64,000 nucleotides of DNA, from the NCBI GenBank assembly GCA_013396915.1, contig VWZL01006772.1, positions 128,259 to 192,258 on the forward strand, given 5' to 3'. The position numbers and the translations under genes were made by a program. The notes below the pieces were generated by a model. It worked only from the letters and a program-made list of their open reading frames with translations, had not been told where the DNA came from and made no database searches. This document shows, piece by piece, positions 49,031-62,500 of the stretch (position 1 is its first letter; each line of letters starts with the position of its first letter). This DNA is from Stercorarius parasiticus. Taxonomy: Eukaryota > Chordata > Aves > Charadriiformes > Stercorariidae.

Positions 49031-52000
49031 AAAGAGCTTGCATCCACGAAGGGGTCAAAGCAGAGACAGTGCACACCAACTCTTCCAGTCCCCACTGCAG
49101 GCCAGGGGAAGCAGAGCTCACCTCCCTCATGACTTTTCCTGGCACGTCACCTCCAGGCTGCAGAAAGGGAACGGTCAGATGACTTACAAATGCAAAAGAA
49201 AACAAAGTACTCACTTAGCCCTTGTATCAGCCTGGGAGGTGCACGTCCCCACTTCTGAGACATCAGCAGGAGTCTCCCCTGGCCCTGCCGGAGTGACTGC
49301 CCAGCCTTGGCACAGACAGACCTTCTGGAGCTCTTCAGTCCTGGCCTGCAGAGAGGGAACCATGAACTGCTGCAGGATCTTGCCATCCTCACCCCAGGGC
49401 ATGACAGCAGCCCAGAGCATTCATATTTCTCAGCATCATGAGTTATCTGGAGTGCTTATCACAATTTGCTTTTAATGACAAGGAAATGAGGGTGATGGGG
49501 CTCAGTCACACTGTAGCTACGCAAGCTTACTGTGGACCAGTATTCAAAGGCACTTTCTGAAAATTTTCAGCCTGTGCTTAAGTAAGAGCAATGTAAAAGC
49601 TCAATGCCGGAGCCATTTAAAGTTTGAATGCCAGCTGCATTTTTATTGGCCGTCTGTGACTTCAAAGGGCTTTTCCTCCGCTAATGCCCAGACAGGTAGG
49701 CTGCCCTGAAATCTCTCTGCCATGCTGACTTACGGATTTTGAACTGATTTTGTCTGCAGGCTTATGCCTGAAAAATTAACATTAAACATATTGGGGCTGA
49801 AATGAATTTCAGCATCTTGCATTCCAGCTACAGTGCTGACACTTAATCAGGCAGGGGACGGTTCATCTGAAAACATATAGTAAAGATGTTCTTTGTAGTC
49901 ATGTAAACCTTCATCGCTTACACTTTAATCCCAAGACTTTAAGACAAAAACTTCAGAAAAGCAGATACACTGCTGCTGTGCCAAGTTTTTATTTGTAAGA
50001 ATAGGGAACAATGAGGAAATTCAGTTGGATGCTTAATGTATTTTTCAGTTTCAACAACCTGGTCTTTACTACACCGTTTTATAAGAGTATCTAAAGCCCT
50101 CATCCCCGATCAGGACCACATTTGACTAGCTGCTGCTTTCACATAATAAGGGACAGGCCTTACTACAGAGTGTTTGCAGTCTGAGGGGCAGAATTACACG
50201 TCAGTGTAATGTTTCAGGTACCATCTGCCCATATGGGTACATCCACAGTACTGTAAAAAAAAAGTTTTGGTGCTAACACCATATAACATCAGCTGTCTTA
50301 CTGTATGAAAATGGAGGGGTTATTTAATTGAGACACATGGGGCAATTTTCCATCTGGTTCCTGAATGCTTCTACTTGGGGCATCTCTAAACCTTATTCCA
50401 CTGCATGGTATGAACAAGCTCGAAGGCTCCAAAACGCTGCAGACGCTTAGACATGATTGAATTGACAAAGTCTGATCTTGAGGTACTATTGACCATAAGA
50501 AGCTTCACTGAAATTAGTTTTATAATAAAATGTTGGTAGTGCAGGCAAAGACACTCTAAAGACAAGTGTCATGTATTTCTAATTGACAACTTAAAAATGC
50601 AGTGAGTTCATTTCATATGGCAATCAACACAGGTTTATTTCACAACTAATACCAGCAGAATATTAGATTTTGATCTTAACTAAAATACTGGAATTCAGTG
50701 GAGTTGTTTGAAATAACTGAGTCATTCTACTGAGTATCTGGCACCAGCACCACAACAGGGCAAATTCAAGCATTGTTATGCTTCAGTATCTTTGCTTTTG
50801 GTATACACAGACAACCCTGAAAATGAATTCTTCAAATGAATTTCAAGACATACCTGCTGTGCTTGACCTTCAGGAGTATGGCAGGTATCTCAGGGATTCC
50901 TTCTCAAATGTTCAAGATGTTAAAGAGTTATACATTCAAGATGACAGCCAAATCTCCTGTCTTCAAGACTCTTAAGACCCTAATATTTCTTCCTGACCAC
51001 ACGAAGCATCTTGCCATGGAACGTCTGTTTAAAAAGAGGGAAGATCAGGATTCCCTGGTCCTGGGCAGGGAGGGATTTTTTTCAGCAAGGCATGTGCCAA
51101 AGTAATAACACTAAAGCTAATTTTCAAGTGGGATAGGGAAGAGGAAAAGTGGGACTCTAGCACATTTGGGGCAAATCTCCTTTTACTGTCTGCTTGTCAT
51201 CACATGAGTTTTATGCTGGAAACAGAAACAAACACCCTGTCAAAATACTTCAGGCATCTGTTACTTAAACAGATCTCCCTGACACGTGAAATAACAGACA
51301 GAATCAAAGAAGGGGGAAAACAGCGATGCATATTTATTAACGACATAAAAATTTTAAAAATCTTTAGCAGGTCAAGAAGAACCTACTTCCAAGGTAATTT
51401 CACATTGAAAACAAATCCAGCGACTTGTAGGTAAAGCCATGTTGAGAATCAATAAGCCGGCAAAGGCTGGTTTGAGGGCAGCCTACGGTACCTGCCTGGG
51501 CTTTAGAGCAGGAAAGGCTTTGAAGCTGCAGACGGCCAATAAAAACGCAGCTGGCATGCAAGGCTTATACATCTCCACCATAGTTTTTATATTAGTAATG
51601 TTTAAGCTGAAGTTGACCAACCTGAGAATATTCAGTTAGCTTTAACACATACACAATTAGCAATCTGTCTGGAAGCCCCTTCTATACCTACAACCCAGAC
51701 AGAATGTTTGTCGTGCAACTGATGCTTTCATGGGAAGTGCAACTGGCCATTCTCTCCACCTCCCTGCTTACCGGTGTGTTTCAAACTGTCCAGTTTTTTG
51801 TTTTGCAGTGTATACATTTATGAGTCAACTATGATTTGTGTTAAACTTGCAAAACATACTTTACAGCTCTCTGATTAAAATAACATGGGAAATTTTCTCA
51901 CTTCTTTTCCTGCTAAAAACACTTTTATATATTTGAAGCATATTTCTATTTTGGATCAGATTTTACCATAAAATTTATCAGGTATACAGTCCTCTAAAAG

Positions 52001-54724
52001 TGACTAACTACAATCCCTATTTTAATAGATTTCTTCAGCCATATACACTTTGAAAGGAAAGAAAGAGATACTTCTTCAGCATCCCATTGGTAGAGCAGCC
52101 TCCCTATGAAAACGGAACTGGCCCAGTAAAATAACAGCGTCTGCTATTTCGACTTTCATCTTAACATGTACAGATTTCAGGGTTTCCAACTGATCTGACA
52201 GAACACTTCCTGTTCAGGAAATAAACGTGTCAAATGATTTCTTGATTTAAAGTGATGGATCACAGTAGCTCTCTGTACTGCAGGGGTGCTATTCTCATAA
52301 AACATATGCAACCTTTATTACTAAAATGAAGGGGAATTACTCCAATATCACTTAGGGCAATTTCCTCAGCAGTCACCACATATCTCCAACGTTACAAATC
52401 CCCAAAAGAATAGGAGGAGGGGTGGGAGCTGGAGGTAGCTTCAATCCTCTGCTTATTCTGGTGAAAGGGGGGAAACTGTCATGTTTGGGGTTTGTGAAGT
52501 TTAATGTAAAAGAAGTTAGACCCTTTTTGAAAATAAAAAGAGCACACACAAATAGTTAAAGTTCAAGTTCTTTATGAGCGGCGGGACATTTATTTTTAGA
52601 ACCACTGTGATGCTTAAAAAGTTCAATGCAAAGTTGATGCAGTGGTAAATCAGAGTAGTGATAGGGCAAAATCACGTGATTTTTAGTAATATTCATCACA
52701 ACTATATAACTCAGGATAAAGAACTAGATGTTTTATATATGATCGAGAAAAGGAGGATGGTGAGTTGGAAAAGGTCTAAAAGGTGAACAAAGAGCACTGA
52801 GTAACAATGTATGTAACAAAGCAAGGTAATAAGTCTTGGTCTATAGGCAGAAGGACATTCAGTAGGAACAGAGAGGGCTACCTTCCTGTTGTTTAGAGCA
52901 AAAGCTGTACTGGGATATGCTTACCATTATGATGTTCTCATTACTTAAAAAGATGGCAAAGAATAGGAAATGGCTATGAAAAAACCACATTCCAAGACTG
53001 TCTTAATAAATAAAATTTGAAAAGAAGATGAAGATGAGAAATTACTCAGGAGAGAAGTACTGAGAATGCCACACGCACCCCAGAATCAAAGCCTGACAGA
53101 GCTCTATTGAGCTAGCCTACATGCAGAGGTCAAGAAAAGTCAGTCACAGTCTATAAGTAACTGTAGAGGTGGTAGATCCATGAAAGTAGAGGGCTCTCTA
53201 ATCCACCAGACATAGGCATAATAAGATTTCAGACTTGATATGTGAGTTTAAGTGAAGTTGTATGAAGACGTGTCATACACGTTTCTGCAGATCAGGTGGA
53301 TCACAGTGACTATCTCTTCCCCTATTGCCAGAAAATAGCCTCTTGCAACCTCCCCACAAAAAGAAAGAGCAGCACTTCTATCATGAAGAAAATATGACTT
53401 AAGGATCATTTCTAAAGTCCTCACAGCAAAATGGCAGAGATGTTCAGGGAAGAGTTATACCAGGGGTAAAACCAAGTCAAGGCCTCAGGAAGATAAGGTT
53501 GTTCTCTTGCAACAACCTCCGTTTCCCTAAGTTATCAGCTAATTCACAGGTTGAGCTGAAGAGGTCGAAGTATCTCCAACATATATGCTCATCTGCAGTT
53601 TACAATTCCTCTCACATACCCACAAGACACGTAGCAATGAAGAGGGTCTCATTTTATTGTATATCCTTGCAACACTGATACTGAATGGAAGTGTTCAAGT
53701 CATTTCCCTCCAGGTTCTCCCGTAGTCCAGAAGAACTGGGCTGTTCCGTTTGCTCCACTAGAGCCGAAGCCGCCTTCTCACAGCCTGATAGCTATAGCTC
53801 ACTCACAGCTCTGAAATAAGCCAGAATGTAAACGGTGAATCCTCCTGTCATATGCCTGACATGAGCATGCACAGACTTATGTGAAGACAACCCAGGCCTC
53901 GGTTCATCTTTTTTTCCCAGTATTTACCCAGATAGATCATCACACAACCACAAGTGGAAATCATGTCTATTCTAGTTTCTTGTGCAATGAGTAAAGCCTG
54001 CAGCCTACCTGACTGTAACAGAAATGATAAAATGAGAGAGCCGCTCCGTACCAGCTATAAGGAAAGAGGGAGGTATTTAATTTAGAGGGAAGTTCATTCT
54101 TACTTTAGTAAAAACTAGTAACCCCAATGGGAATTTGGTTTGGGACTCCTCCTCCTATAATTGCATCTTACATTTGCTAAATAGATCTTTGTTGAAAAGC
54201 TGAGCAATCTACCAAAAGAAAAGAAGCAGAGGCAACCCTTGCATCTCCCTTTCTCTTGAACAAGAATGTACAAAAAAACCCCCAAAAAAACTTGTAGAAA
54301 GCAAGCATGAATTTATCCTAAAATGTCTCTAGTAGATTGGCTTTGAAAGGTATGAGTTACAACTGAAAAGGGGAGCGACTTTTTTATTGATATTTTGCAA
54401 GAATATAAATTCTGAAGAAATGGATGTGCATGAGGATATTGCCTTAACACACAGGACAAGTATAAATGACTATTCCAAAAATTATTGCCTGGAATTCTAC
54501 CAGGCTATTAAGTCATCCAGCATTTTATACCATCTAGAAATGCATTTAGTGAAAGGCAAGATTAGACAAAGGAGACATCAAGTTAATTTTAAAAGAGAAA
54601 ACATCAAGGAAAATATCATGTTCTAGAAGCTGGGGTGGGAATGAATTGCATTTTAATTTCCTACTCGTATTACTTCAGTGCTTCAGCCCACTGAAATCAG
54701 AGGCCTATGGGACTACACACTGAA
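49031..54724. other. Unique sequence, no gene seen
   Basis: About 5.7 kb without a supportable gene. The 157-codon plus-strand frame at 49,002-49,475 overlaps minus-strand frames and has no domain. The part at 49,600-49,860 resembles conserved non-coding text. Around 52,481-52,720 the minus strand has AATAAA-like and TATA-like words that vaguely recall an LTR, but no boundaries were found. Confidence 0.35.
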
Positions 54725-54855
54725 AAACACTTCTCCTTCCTGAGGAGCTTCTAATTAAATGCAGGAGGTGGCAGGACACCCAAAGTGATTTGCCCACAGG
54801 ACAGTGGCAAAACCAGATTTAGAAGCCAGTCCATGCCCTGCTTCCAGTTTCTCTG
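54725..54855 (+). mobile_element. MIR/L2-like ancient element remnant
   Basis: 'cctgaggagcttctaattaa' (54,739-54,758), then 'aaagtgatttgcccacag' (54,782-54,799), 'cagtggcaaaaccagattta' (54,802-54,821) and 'gaagccagtcc' follow a MIR/L2-like 3' sequence. The corresponding consensus is of the type 'ccgaggagcttacaatctaa ... gaagtgacttgcccaaggtcac ... cagtggcagagccaggaatagaacccag'. The upstream 'gcccactgaaatcagaggc' (about 54,687) may be part of the gaagtcaatgg-type repeat. Confidence 0.55.
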
Positions 54856-55099
54856 CTCTGCACCCAGCCACGCTGTCAATGCCAGAAGTAGCTGGCTCTT
54901 TAAAAACAACCAGAGTTCATACCAGGGAGAAAGCCGCGAGCAATGCTTTTTTGAGGAAGGCAGGGAAAAAGGGCGCAGTCTGCCAACAAGTCTGTCTATT
55001 TTAGCAAGTGGACATATTACCCTGCTGTGAATAGGAGGCTAATGTACAAATGACAGGACACCTACCAACTGCAGCTCCTCTTTCTATGAAACATGAGAC

Positions 55100-55790
55100 T
55101 TCGTTTAATTTCCGCTCTCATAATGAGCATTAAAAGCCTTAAACTTGCATTTGTACCTTGAGCAGAGTTGCACTTTTAATTTTAGAGAATCCAAATGATC
55201 CTCTCTTGATATCCCCAATACCATAAGAGTATGAATTATTGATATTGCTTGACTTTAATATTTTATGCCGCTGTGAAAATGGATAGCAGAGCCAAATCAC
55301 AGCCCGCAACTAAATTATGAAGGTCATCTAAAGGAATGCCAAGCAACCAAAGTCCGCTTCCCCAGATCAAAAGAAGGTCTGCAAATTTTCTGTTGAGTTA
55401 TACTTTCCTCTATTATTTATTAGTCATACACAGCTGAGCAAGGTTTGAAATAAAATACCGGAATCTGAAATGCATTCCAGGAAAAAGGCTTGCTGTCATC
55501 AGCACATGCTATTGGCTACAGCATTTTGTAATGAACTGTAATTTTCTGTGACAAGCATTTACTTATGTCACAGATTTCAAACCAGCTTCTGGCAAAATAC
55601 ACCAAAGTAACCTCCAAGTGGCACTGCTAATTGCAAGCTTACCAGGTAAAAACACAAAGCGTAGCTGAAGATGGTGACCAAATGGCCATTAACTGCTGAA
55701 ATGACTGATTTCTCAGAGACCTTTACAATTAAGGATCATATTCAATAGCCTACAACACCATCTATGATATCCGAGAAAAAATAGCATCTG
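55100..55790. other. Candidate conserved non-coding block
   Basis: AT-rich complex sequence with many TAAT/ATTA words and no long frames or known repeats. It leads directly into the double stem-loop at 55,794-55,857. Conservation is not testable here. Confidence 0.22.
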
Positions 55791-55793
55791 TAG

Positions 55794-55857
55794 CACAGCT
55801 GGAGCAGCTGTGTTGGAAAATCAATCATTGCCTGGCAACTGAACAACTGATTTTCCA
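55794..55857. promoter_or_regulatory. Palindromic E-box pair next to a second inverted repeat
   Basis: cacagctg (55,794-55,801) and cagctgtg (55,805-55,812) form a perfect 8-bp inverted repeat around gag, giving two CAGCTG E-boxes 9 bp apart centre to centre. CAGCTG is a typical bHLH (E-protein/myogenic/neurogenic) site. One base further on, tggaaaatca (55,814-55,823) pairs exactly with tgattttcca (55,848-55,857), and ttgcctggcaa lies near the centre of that loop. This could be a paired protein-binding site or a structured element, and the function is inferred. Confidence 0.35.
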
Positions 55858-58589
55858 TCAATCAGTACACAAGGCATTCTGTTAGGTTTATAAAACACAC
55901 ACATTTGTTGCAGTATCTGCAAATGCAATAAGTGGGTTAGAAATGTAAGAGCAATAGATAAAACACAGTTTTAAAGCAGCTATCAGGCTTAGTATGAAAA
56001 GAGTAGCATTTATGCATCTTGTAAATACAATATTACGGTAACGAACAGATGAACTGCGCAGCGTGATTAGCTCTGACAACAGATAGAGCCAAGAGTAATC
56101 CAGAAACAAGGACTTTTTCCAGCATAGCAAACATCTTGTGCTACACAACTCTCTAATTTTTCTTTTTGATAAAATGGCGATTCATGGAAACAGTTACTCC
56201 CGGTTGTGCCAAGAACTCATAAATCCCTGTAAATTCCTGCAGCTTAGGCTTTTTTCTAGAATTTTATTGGCCTAACTGAGCCCATCAGCAATACTGCAAA
56301 TCTTATCATTCTGTTGAGATTACACCACTCCTATAATAATTTCTCCAAGCTCATTTTTAAAGGACAATAAAGATTGTAACTGTTCTTCTAACTCCAACAT
56401 AAAAGAAGCAGCGAGTGTGGGGGAGTTACACTAGAAATTGTACAAGTTAGTACTACAGCTATGATATTTTAATACTCATAAAACATAAGCCTATTGCCTA
56501 ATGGCAAGCCTCTGCAAGCGGCAGAGACGCATTTGCGTGTAAAGTAATAGCCATAACTAGTCACGTTACCCAACAGACCTGCGACAGTCAGCAGCCCGAG
56601 CTGGCAATCCTTGAGAAGTTGATCTCCCTCCCTTTGGACGCTGCTGCCTCTGTTTAGACATGGCCATCTGGACAGCAATAATCTTTCCATACAGCCTTCC
56701 CATATCAGGTTGGGAAGCCCCATCGCTCCTGATTCTCTTAGCACCCCGGTACCCCCAGCCTTTCCTCTCTGTGCCCCTCAACCATCCCCCAATAGTACAG
56801 AGTTGTTCCAGAACCATGGAATATGCCATGGTCTTATACAAACGCTGCTAACAGGAAGATCCACCCAGCACACCTGAAAAATTATATATTGCCTTAAGCA
56901 TGCCCAATCAAAGAAAAATTACATTGGTTTTAGATAAACATAGGGAGAACAACCAATGCTTAGCACTGCACAAAGAACAAGGCAGTTGGTTACGGATGCA
57001 GTCAGGCAATTGTAGCCAAAATGACAAGGCAGGTGTTGGAAATTCATCGCAGAGGAAAGTTACTGAATGCAAAACCGTGGCCAATCTTAACTATCATAAA
57101 TCTGCTCTTCATCAGTTTAATTGATAAAGCCCTTCCCAAAGCGATTTTCCTCCATATATTTGGGAGGTACACAAGGAATTGCACACAGGCAGCGTCCTGT
57201 AGAAGTGAGCCATTTTCTAATTTAGGCATTTGGATTTTGATAACAGTTATTTCCAATCCTGGTAGGTCTACCAGTCTCCATACCCTATAGTGGGTACTAA
57301 AACATTTTAAGTGCAAGAGACTACAATGATATACCAGAAAAGAAGAAAAAAACATAAGGCTGGCAAAAGGCAGCTTAATCTTTATATGAACCCCAGCTGT
57401 GAAATCCTACCTTATGGTGCCATCACATACAATCCTATAAAAACACAAAGCCCGAAAGTTTCTGATTTAGCCAGACTGATCCAGGTAGCATGTCAGCAAT
57501 AGAGAGAAATGTCTCTCTAGTTTTTCTTTGACATTCACAGGTACTGTCTTCTCTAACTGCTAAAAATACATATAGCACTGAAACCACAGCACTGAATGGC
57601 CCTTTGTGGAATGGTACTTAGAAAAATATCAGATGCTTGAAACAAAAACAATTTCATTGACTACTAAGAAGTTCAAATAACTTCGCATTTCTTTAAGCCT
57701 CAATAACATTCCCCCTCCCCAATATTTTCAGGAATGTTGACACAGTATCTTTTTTTTTTTTTTGTTCCCCTAAATGTGATGTTTCTAGTTGCTGTTTTTC
57801 TACATATTTGGCTTTCCTTAAAGTTTATTACCTTAAAAAATGTGTAAATAGGACTTGGGATCTTTGAAGCTGAGAGGAAATCTTTGTAGGAAAAAAGAAA
57901 TATTAGGCTTAGAATGCCAAACAGGATTCAAACTTTCCAGTAACTTCCAGTTAGCAGTAGGTTTGCAGCCCAAAAGATAAAATTAAGTTGCAATATATTT
58001 GTGAATACTTGTAAACTCTAGAAATCTTTGCTATTAGTTCCTACTGTAACAGAGAAGAAAATGCAGAGGCACATTTTAATTACCTGTCAGGAACTAAATA
58101 AAAGATTTGTTTTATTGAATACTCCCTGTGTGTAATATAACTATGGAAACAAGTCTGAAATCCAATTGACTTTCTATTTACAGGCTCCTAAAGAGCTATT
58201 AAAACATAAAAGTGAACTACTTAAAACCTGTTTGAAGTTTTATTCTTCTTTAATGTATTTTTCACCTGTTTGATGATTGTTTATACTTTGTAGCATGATG
58301 AACTGTGACATTTTTTGCCATTTCATCATGTTGAAGATCTTGCTATATTTAAGTCAAAACATAACAGTGTTTGCCACAAAAAAAAAGCTGTTGTAAGAAA
58401 CCCGACCATGGCAAAAACGTGTTTTAAGCCAACAGTGACAAAGCTCTTCACATTCATTTTTAAGCTCTTATTTCAGATGCAGAGAACAGGGCACTTGCTG
58501 CACTGAAGAGGTTATCATCTAAACAAAGTAGTGAGACTAGAAAAGCAGTAAGAAAGGAACTGCTCTTACTACTGCTGTAGTTAGGGCAA
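55858..58589. other. Unique sequence, no gene seen
   Basis: No exon or repeat family is recognised. A run of 14 T lies near 57,750-57,763. Small frames on both strands at 56,469-56,851 have no domain. Confidence 0.45.
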
Positions 58590-58690
58590 ATGGAAGCCTA
58601 GGGAGACAAGTGACTTGCATGATAGTTCTTCAGAAAGCATAGGGCAAAGGCAGGAATGGAATTGCCTACTGACACCCTACTCGACAAATA
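58590..58690 (+). mobile_element. MIR-like ancient SINE remnant
   Basis: 'gggagacaagtgacttgcat' (58,601-58,620), then 'gcaaaggcaggaatggaatt' (58,644-58,663) and 'ctgacaccctac' match the MIR-type order 'agagacaagtgacttgccc ... gcagagccaggaattgaac ... ctgactccc'. The intervening allowed length fits. Confidence 0.5.
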
Positions 58691-58914
58691 ATCAACCATT
58701 ATTGATCTTCCTATTAGTGAAGTGACGTGTACCACATGATCATCTAAAACAGAGCATTATTCTCCCTGAATAAACATGGTGAAATGCCATGTTGTGATAT
58801 CCAAAAATTTGGATTGTATCCTTATAGAAGATCAGAGGTAAAATATTGGTCTCCGTAGAGTAGGTATCCTTGGTCTCACCTTGGGCACACTTCCAAATCT
58901 ATCCACAGCACAGT

Positions 58915-58950
58915 ACTGGTCTACTGAAATAGATGGAAGTCTTTGCTCTC
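58915..58950. repeat. Short remnant of the gaagtcaatgg-type repeat
   Basis: 'ctactgaaatagatggaagt' (58,921-58,940) followed by 'ctttgctc' resembles 'ccactgaaatcaatggaagttttgcc'. It is only about 30 bp and therefore weak. Confidence 0.3.
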
Positions 58951-59469
58951 TAGAAGATCAGAACATAATTTTTCAATTGTAAAATGCTTCACTTATTCAT
59001 TTTGACCAATTCTTCCAGCTCCTAAACAGCTGAACGGACAACACAAACTCACATGCCAGCGAGATCAAGATTACCTACAGTGTCATAGCTATTATTCAAC
59101 CAGTGTTACCATTTATTACTATTGACAAGTCACAATACTTAGGATAAGCTCATGGGTGAATACCTGGTGGCAGAAGTACAGCTTGGGGGCAGAGGAAATT
59201 ATTTTTAAGTATTTTATTTTGGTTAGTTCCATGTCTTAGAAATGCTCTGGCGTTTCACATGGATATTAAGCTGAATGTAATAACAAACAAGTAATCCTTC
59301 TGTCATTACCCTGTTACTCTATCCTGGCGGATGATAACTCTTATTTACTTACACCATCCTTTCCTCAAGTATGGACTAGAGTCATGTGACTTACCTACAC
59401 AGGAAGTACTCAGACCTTTGGAAACTGCAGCTGATGTCAAGTACTACAATACATGGCCCTGAACACGTC

Positions 59470-59545
59470 ACTTCTCTGAGCAGGGAGATTGGACTAGGCA
59501 ATCTCCAGCGGTGCCTTCCAACCTCAATGACGCTGTGATAACACC
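59470..59545 (+). mobile_element. CR1 LINE 3' end, very short, plus strand
   Basis: 'ctctgagcagggagattgga' (59,474-59,493), then 'ctaggcaatctccagcggtg' (59,494-59,513) and 'ccttccaacctcaatgacgc' (59,514-59,533) follow the avian CR1 3' end. The consensus there reads 'tgagcagggggttggactagatgatctccagaggtcccttccaacctcaaccattctgtg'. A decayed terminal unit (gctgtgat) follows at about 59,532-59,539. It is heavily 5'-truncated, with only about 70 bp left. Confidence 0.85.
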
Positions 59546-62500
59546 TCCTCATGAACATGAGTTACCATAAGCATGTCAACCCTGCCCCATCTCCCTACCC
59601 TGGCTTTCTGCAGAACTTCAATTACGTTCAGAATTCCCAGTTAATCTCCTCAAAGCCTCAGGTGTGTATCACTTCTCTCATACAACAGAGCTCTCCATAA
59701 CACAGCTTCAGGAGATGGGTTAAGCCCATGGAATGAATTCCCATGGGAAGGATAAACCTATTTTCTGAGACTTAGGTCTACCATCTTCTGGCTTCAAGTG
59801 CAAGACATTTCTTTTGCCTAGTTTACTCCAATAGAAATTAAAAGCAAGATGTATACATGCAAAACCAAATTCAAGCTGACAAATGAACGTACCAAAACAT
59901 AATATCCTATACACTTTTTATTCCTTCTGACAGAAGATGAATGCAGACACATGATGGGTTTCAGTCATCAGACTGAACAGATGGAGAACACCCAAACAGC
60001 TGGAGAACACCTTTCAGTGCACCAAGGGGTGCACTCTAAGAAACTATGTAGACTAGAACTTCCAACCTGTCTAGCACTTGTGGAAAACCATCAGTAAATA
60101 ATAACAATGAATGTTTGATCATTGTACAACGTCTTCTCTCTGCTAGCCTGAGGAGTAGGGAACAATAAAGTTGATTGTACACTGGGTGGTCCTGAGGTTT
60201 CCCTTTAGTTACAGTAAATGTATCCAAAATAGAACAACATAAAACACTTTGCTTGGGAAAATCAAGCCAGCAAATCATTTTATACACACTTATCTGCTTG
60301 CATGGCTTCACTTCCATTTTTCATTCTTTTGCATGGAGAATAACAGCTCGGTCAATGACATCTTTTTGACTGTGTAACCATAGCTTTAACACTACTGGCT
60401 TGGGCTAAGATATGCAGGGACATTACTGTTAATTGTTCCTGTTTCAGTGGACGTCACTCATTAAGTCCTAAAGCTCTCAATAGCCACATGTTGTTGGAAT
60501 ATCCTTTTCTCTTACTGATGGAAACTACAGATATCATAAAACCGAAGCTGTAGAAGACTTTTTGCCATTCATGCTCTGCATTCAATTTACCTTCTGAGCT
60601 TTGCCTTGGGTTCTGAGAAAAATGGAGGCGTTGGCAGTGGGAGTCACAAGACCTTGTTGGACAGTGGTATGTGTTCCCAGCGGCTTTTGATATTTCAACT
60701 CATTCCACCTTTGATGTGCTTTAGTCCAAATACAACATTATTCTGAACAAACAACGTGTACCCTGCCAATTCGTATCCACACCTGAAGGCATACGTTGCA
60801 TTTTCCAGTAAGTAGAGGGAATTTCAACATTTTCTTGGATGTTCACTCCCTTTAATTGTCTTTCTAAACTGTGTTACGTGCATACAGACTGAGAGGGGTG
60901 GTTAGCTGGAAACCATCCACCACAATTTTGGAAGCTCTGCGTCGGTAGTCTAGAACTATTCAGGATTGTGTATCACATTAACCCCAAGGAAATTACCTTC
61001 AGCAATTATCTAATTAGGCAGAGCTTTCTCTCTCTCTTTTTCCACTTATATCCCATCTCTACCACCATCCTAGCTGTCATCTCATTTGTAACAACCACCC
61101 AAGAGGCATATACGATGAGAAGTTCTCTGGCCAAGTCTCCCACTGCTTATACACAAATGACAGATTTGAAACACATTACAAAATTCCTTCATTCCTGCAT
61201 TCCTAAGACAGCCCAAAATACTCAGCCCTATTATGTGAAATCTGCCTTCTGCTCCGAAGATGGGAAAGCCATTCAGCTCACAAAAACTGCTGAACAAATT
61301 GTGTGGAAATCTTACATGCATATGCTAATACACTCGCTCTGCTTAGGTGGAGGTGCTCCCTATAGCATCGCTGATTATCGGATTATCTAGAAGACACCAC
61401 ATTTTTAATTTAGCTCCGTTTTTTATAAGCTGTGCTAATAAAATCTGCACCCCACGGAAACCCCCTGCTCATTAGCTATTACCGAGCCTCAGGCAGCACA
61501 AGTCTGTTTACATTACAAATAAAAGATAAAATATGCTCATTGCCAGCTTCCCCCTTCCCAAGGGACACTTGTCATGAATCTATCCTGCAAAACTATCTCT
61601 TCACTACTCTCCCCTGACTTCCCCTTGCCCCAGGACACTTTGCCTTCATTTATCTCTTTCGGACTTAACAAACCACTACAACTACCTTAGATCAATTTCT
61701 CAAATCACAGTTTAATTATTTAGAAGGAAGTGAGCTTTTGCTCTCCATTAAAACAACAATCCCTACCCCCAAGGAACAACATTAAATCATTGTTTAATCC
61801 TTATTACTGCCTTAGGCCTCCCTTGGTACTGCAGTGTTGTTGAAACTTCATTTCAATATTTACCACTTAGATCACTTAAGGGCTGTCAGCTTTAATAAAA
61901 TTTTATCAATTGGATACTTATATTATTCACAGTTTCATAAAAGTAACAAGACCTGCCTTGGTATTTCACTCATATATGGGCTAATTCCTTTGACTGCTAA
62001 GGGATTTCATTTTATTAGCATTTATGTATAATGTGAGTGATTTTTTTAAACTGATATATATTGCATGAAGTTAGTAAACAGTATCATACTAAGTTACATG
62101 AATTTTAATATATGCATCACTAAGTTTACAACTACAATATGCACAAATAAACCAACAAGGCAGATTTCACTGTGCAGTCTCCTAAAAAGCCTGATCTTTG
62201 AAGAGATTTTTCTGTCTCAAACGCCCTTCATAGAGTATAGACTAGTGACAACTCTCTGTGGTAGGTACGCAATAAAGATATCCCAGATTCTTGGTTTGCA
62301 GAGGGTTTTGCTGTCAAAGAACACGTTAAGACTTCCCACATTCAATAAAACAGAACACAATTTGACAGGGAACGTACCAGCTGAATCAATAGGCCATCAG
62401 TAACACAGTATTCCTTCATATTGACTCTCAAGATCAGAGGAGTGAACTATCCCAAGTCTGAAAAAAGGAATTTCCAGGGAGTTTCAATATTTAGCTATAC

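Noticed and set aside
49002..49475. 157-codon plus-strand frame
   Set aside because: Competing minus-strand frames cover the same DNA, and no domain is seen. The start lies in a small direct duplication.
52481..52720. Possible LTR on the minus strand (TATA-like word, AATAAA-like words, TG...CA hints)
   Set aside because: No second LTR, target duplication, primer site or internal gene was recognised. Only a repeat-library search could rescue it.
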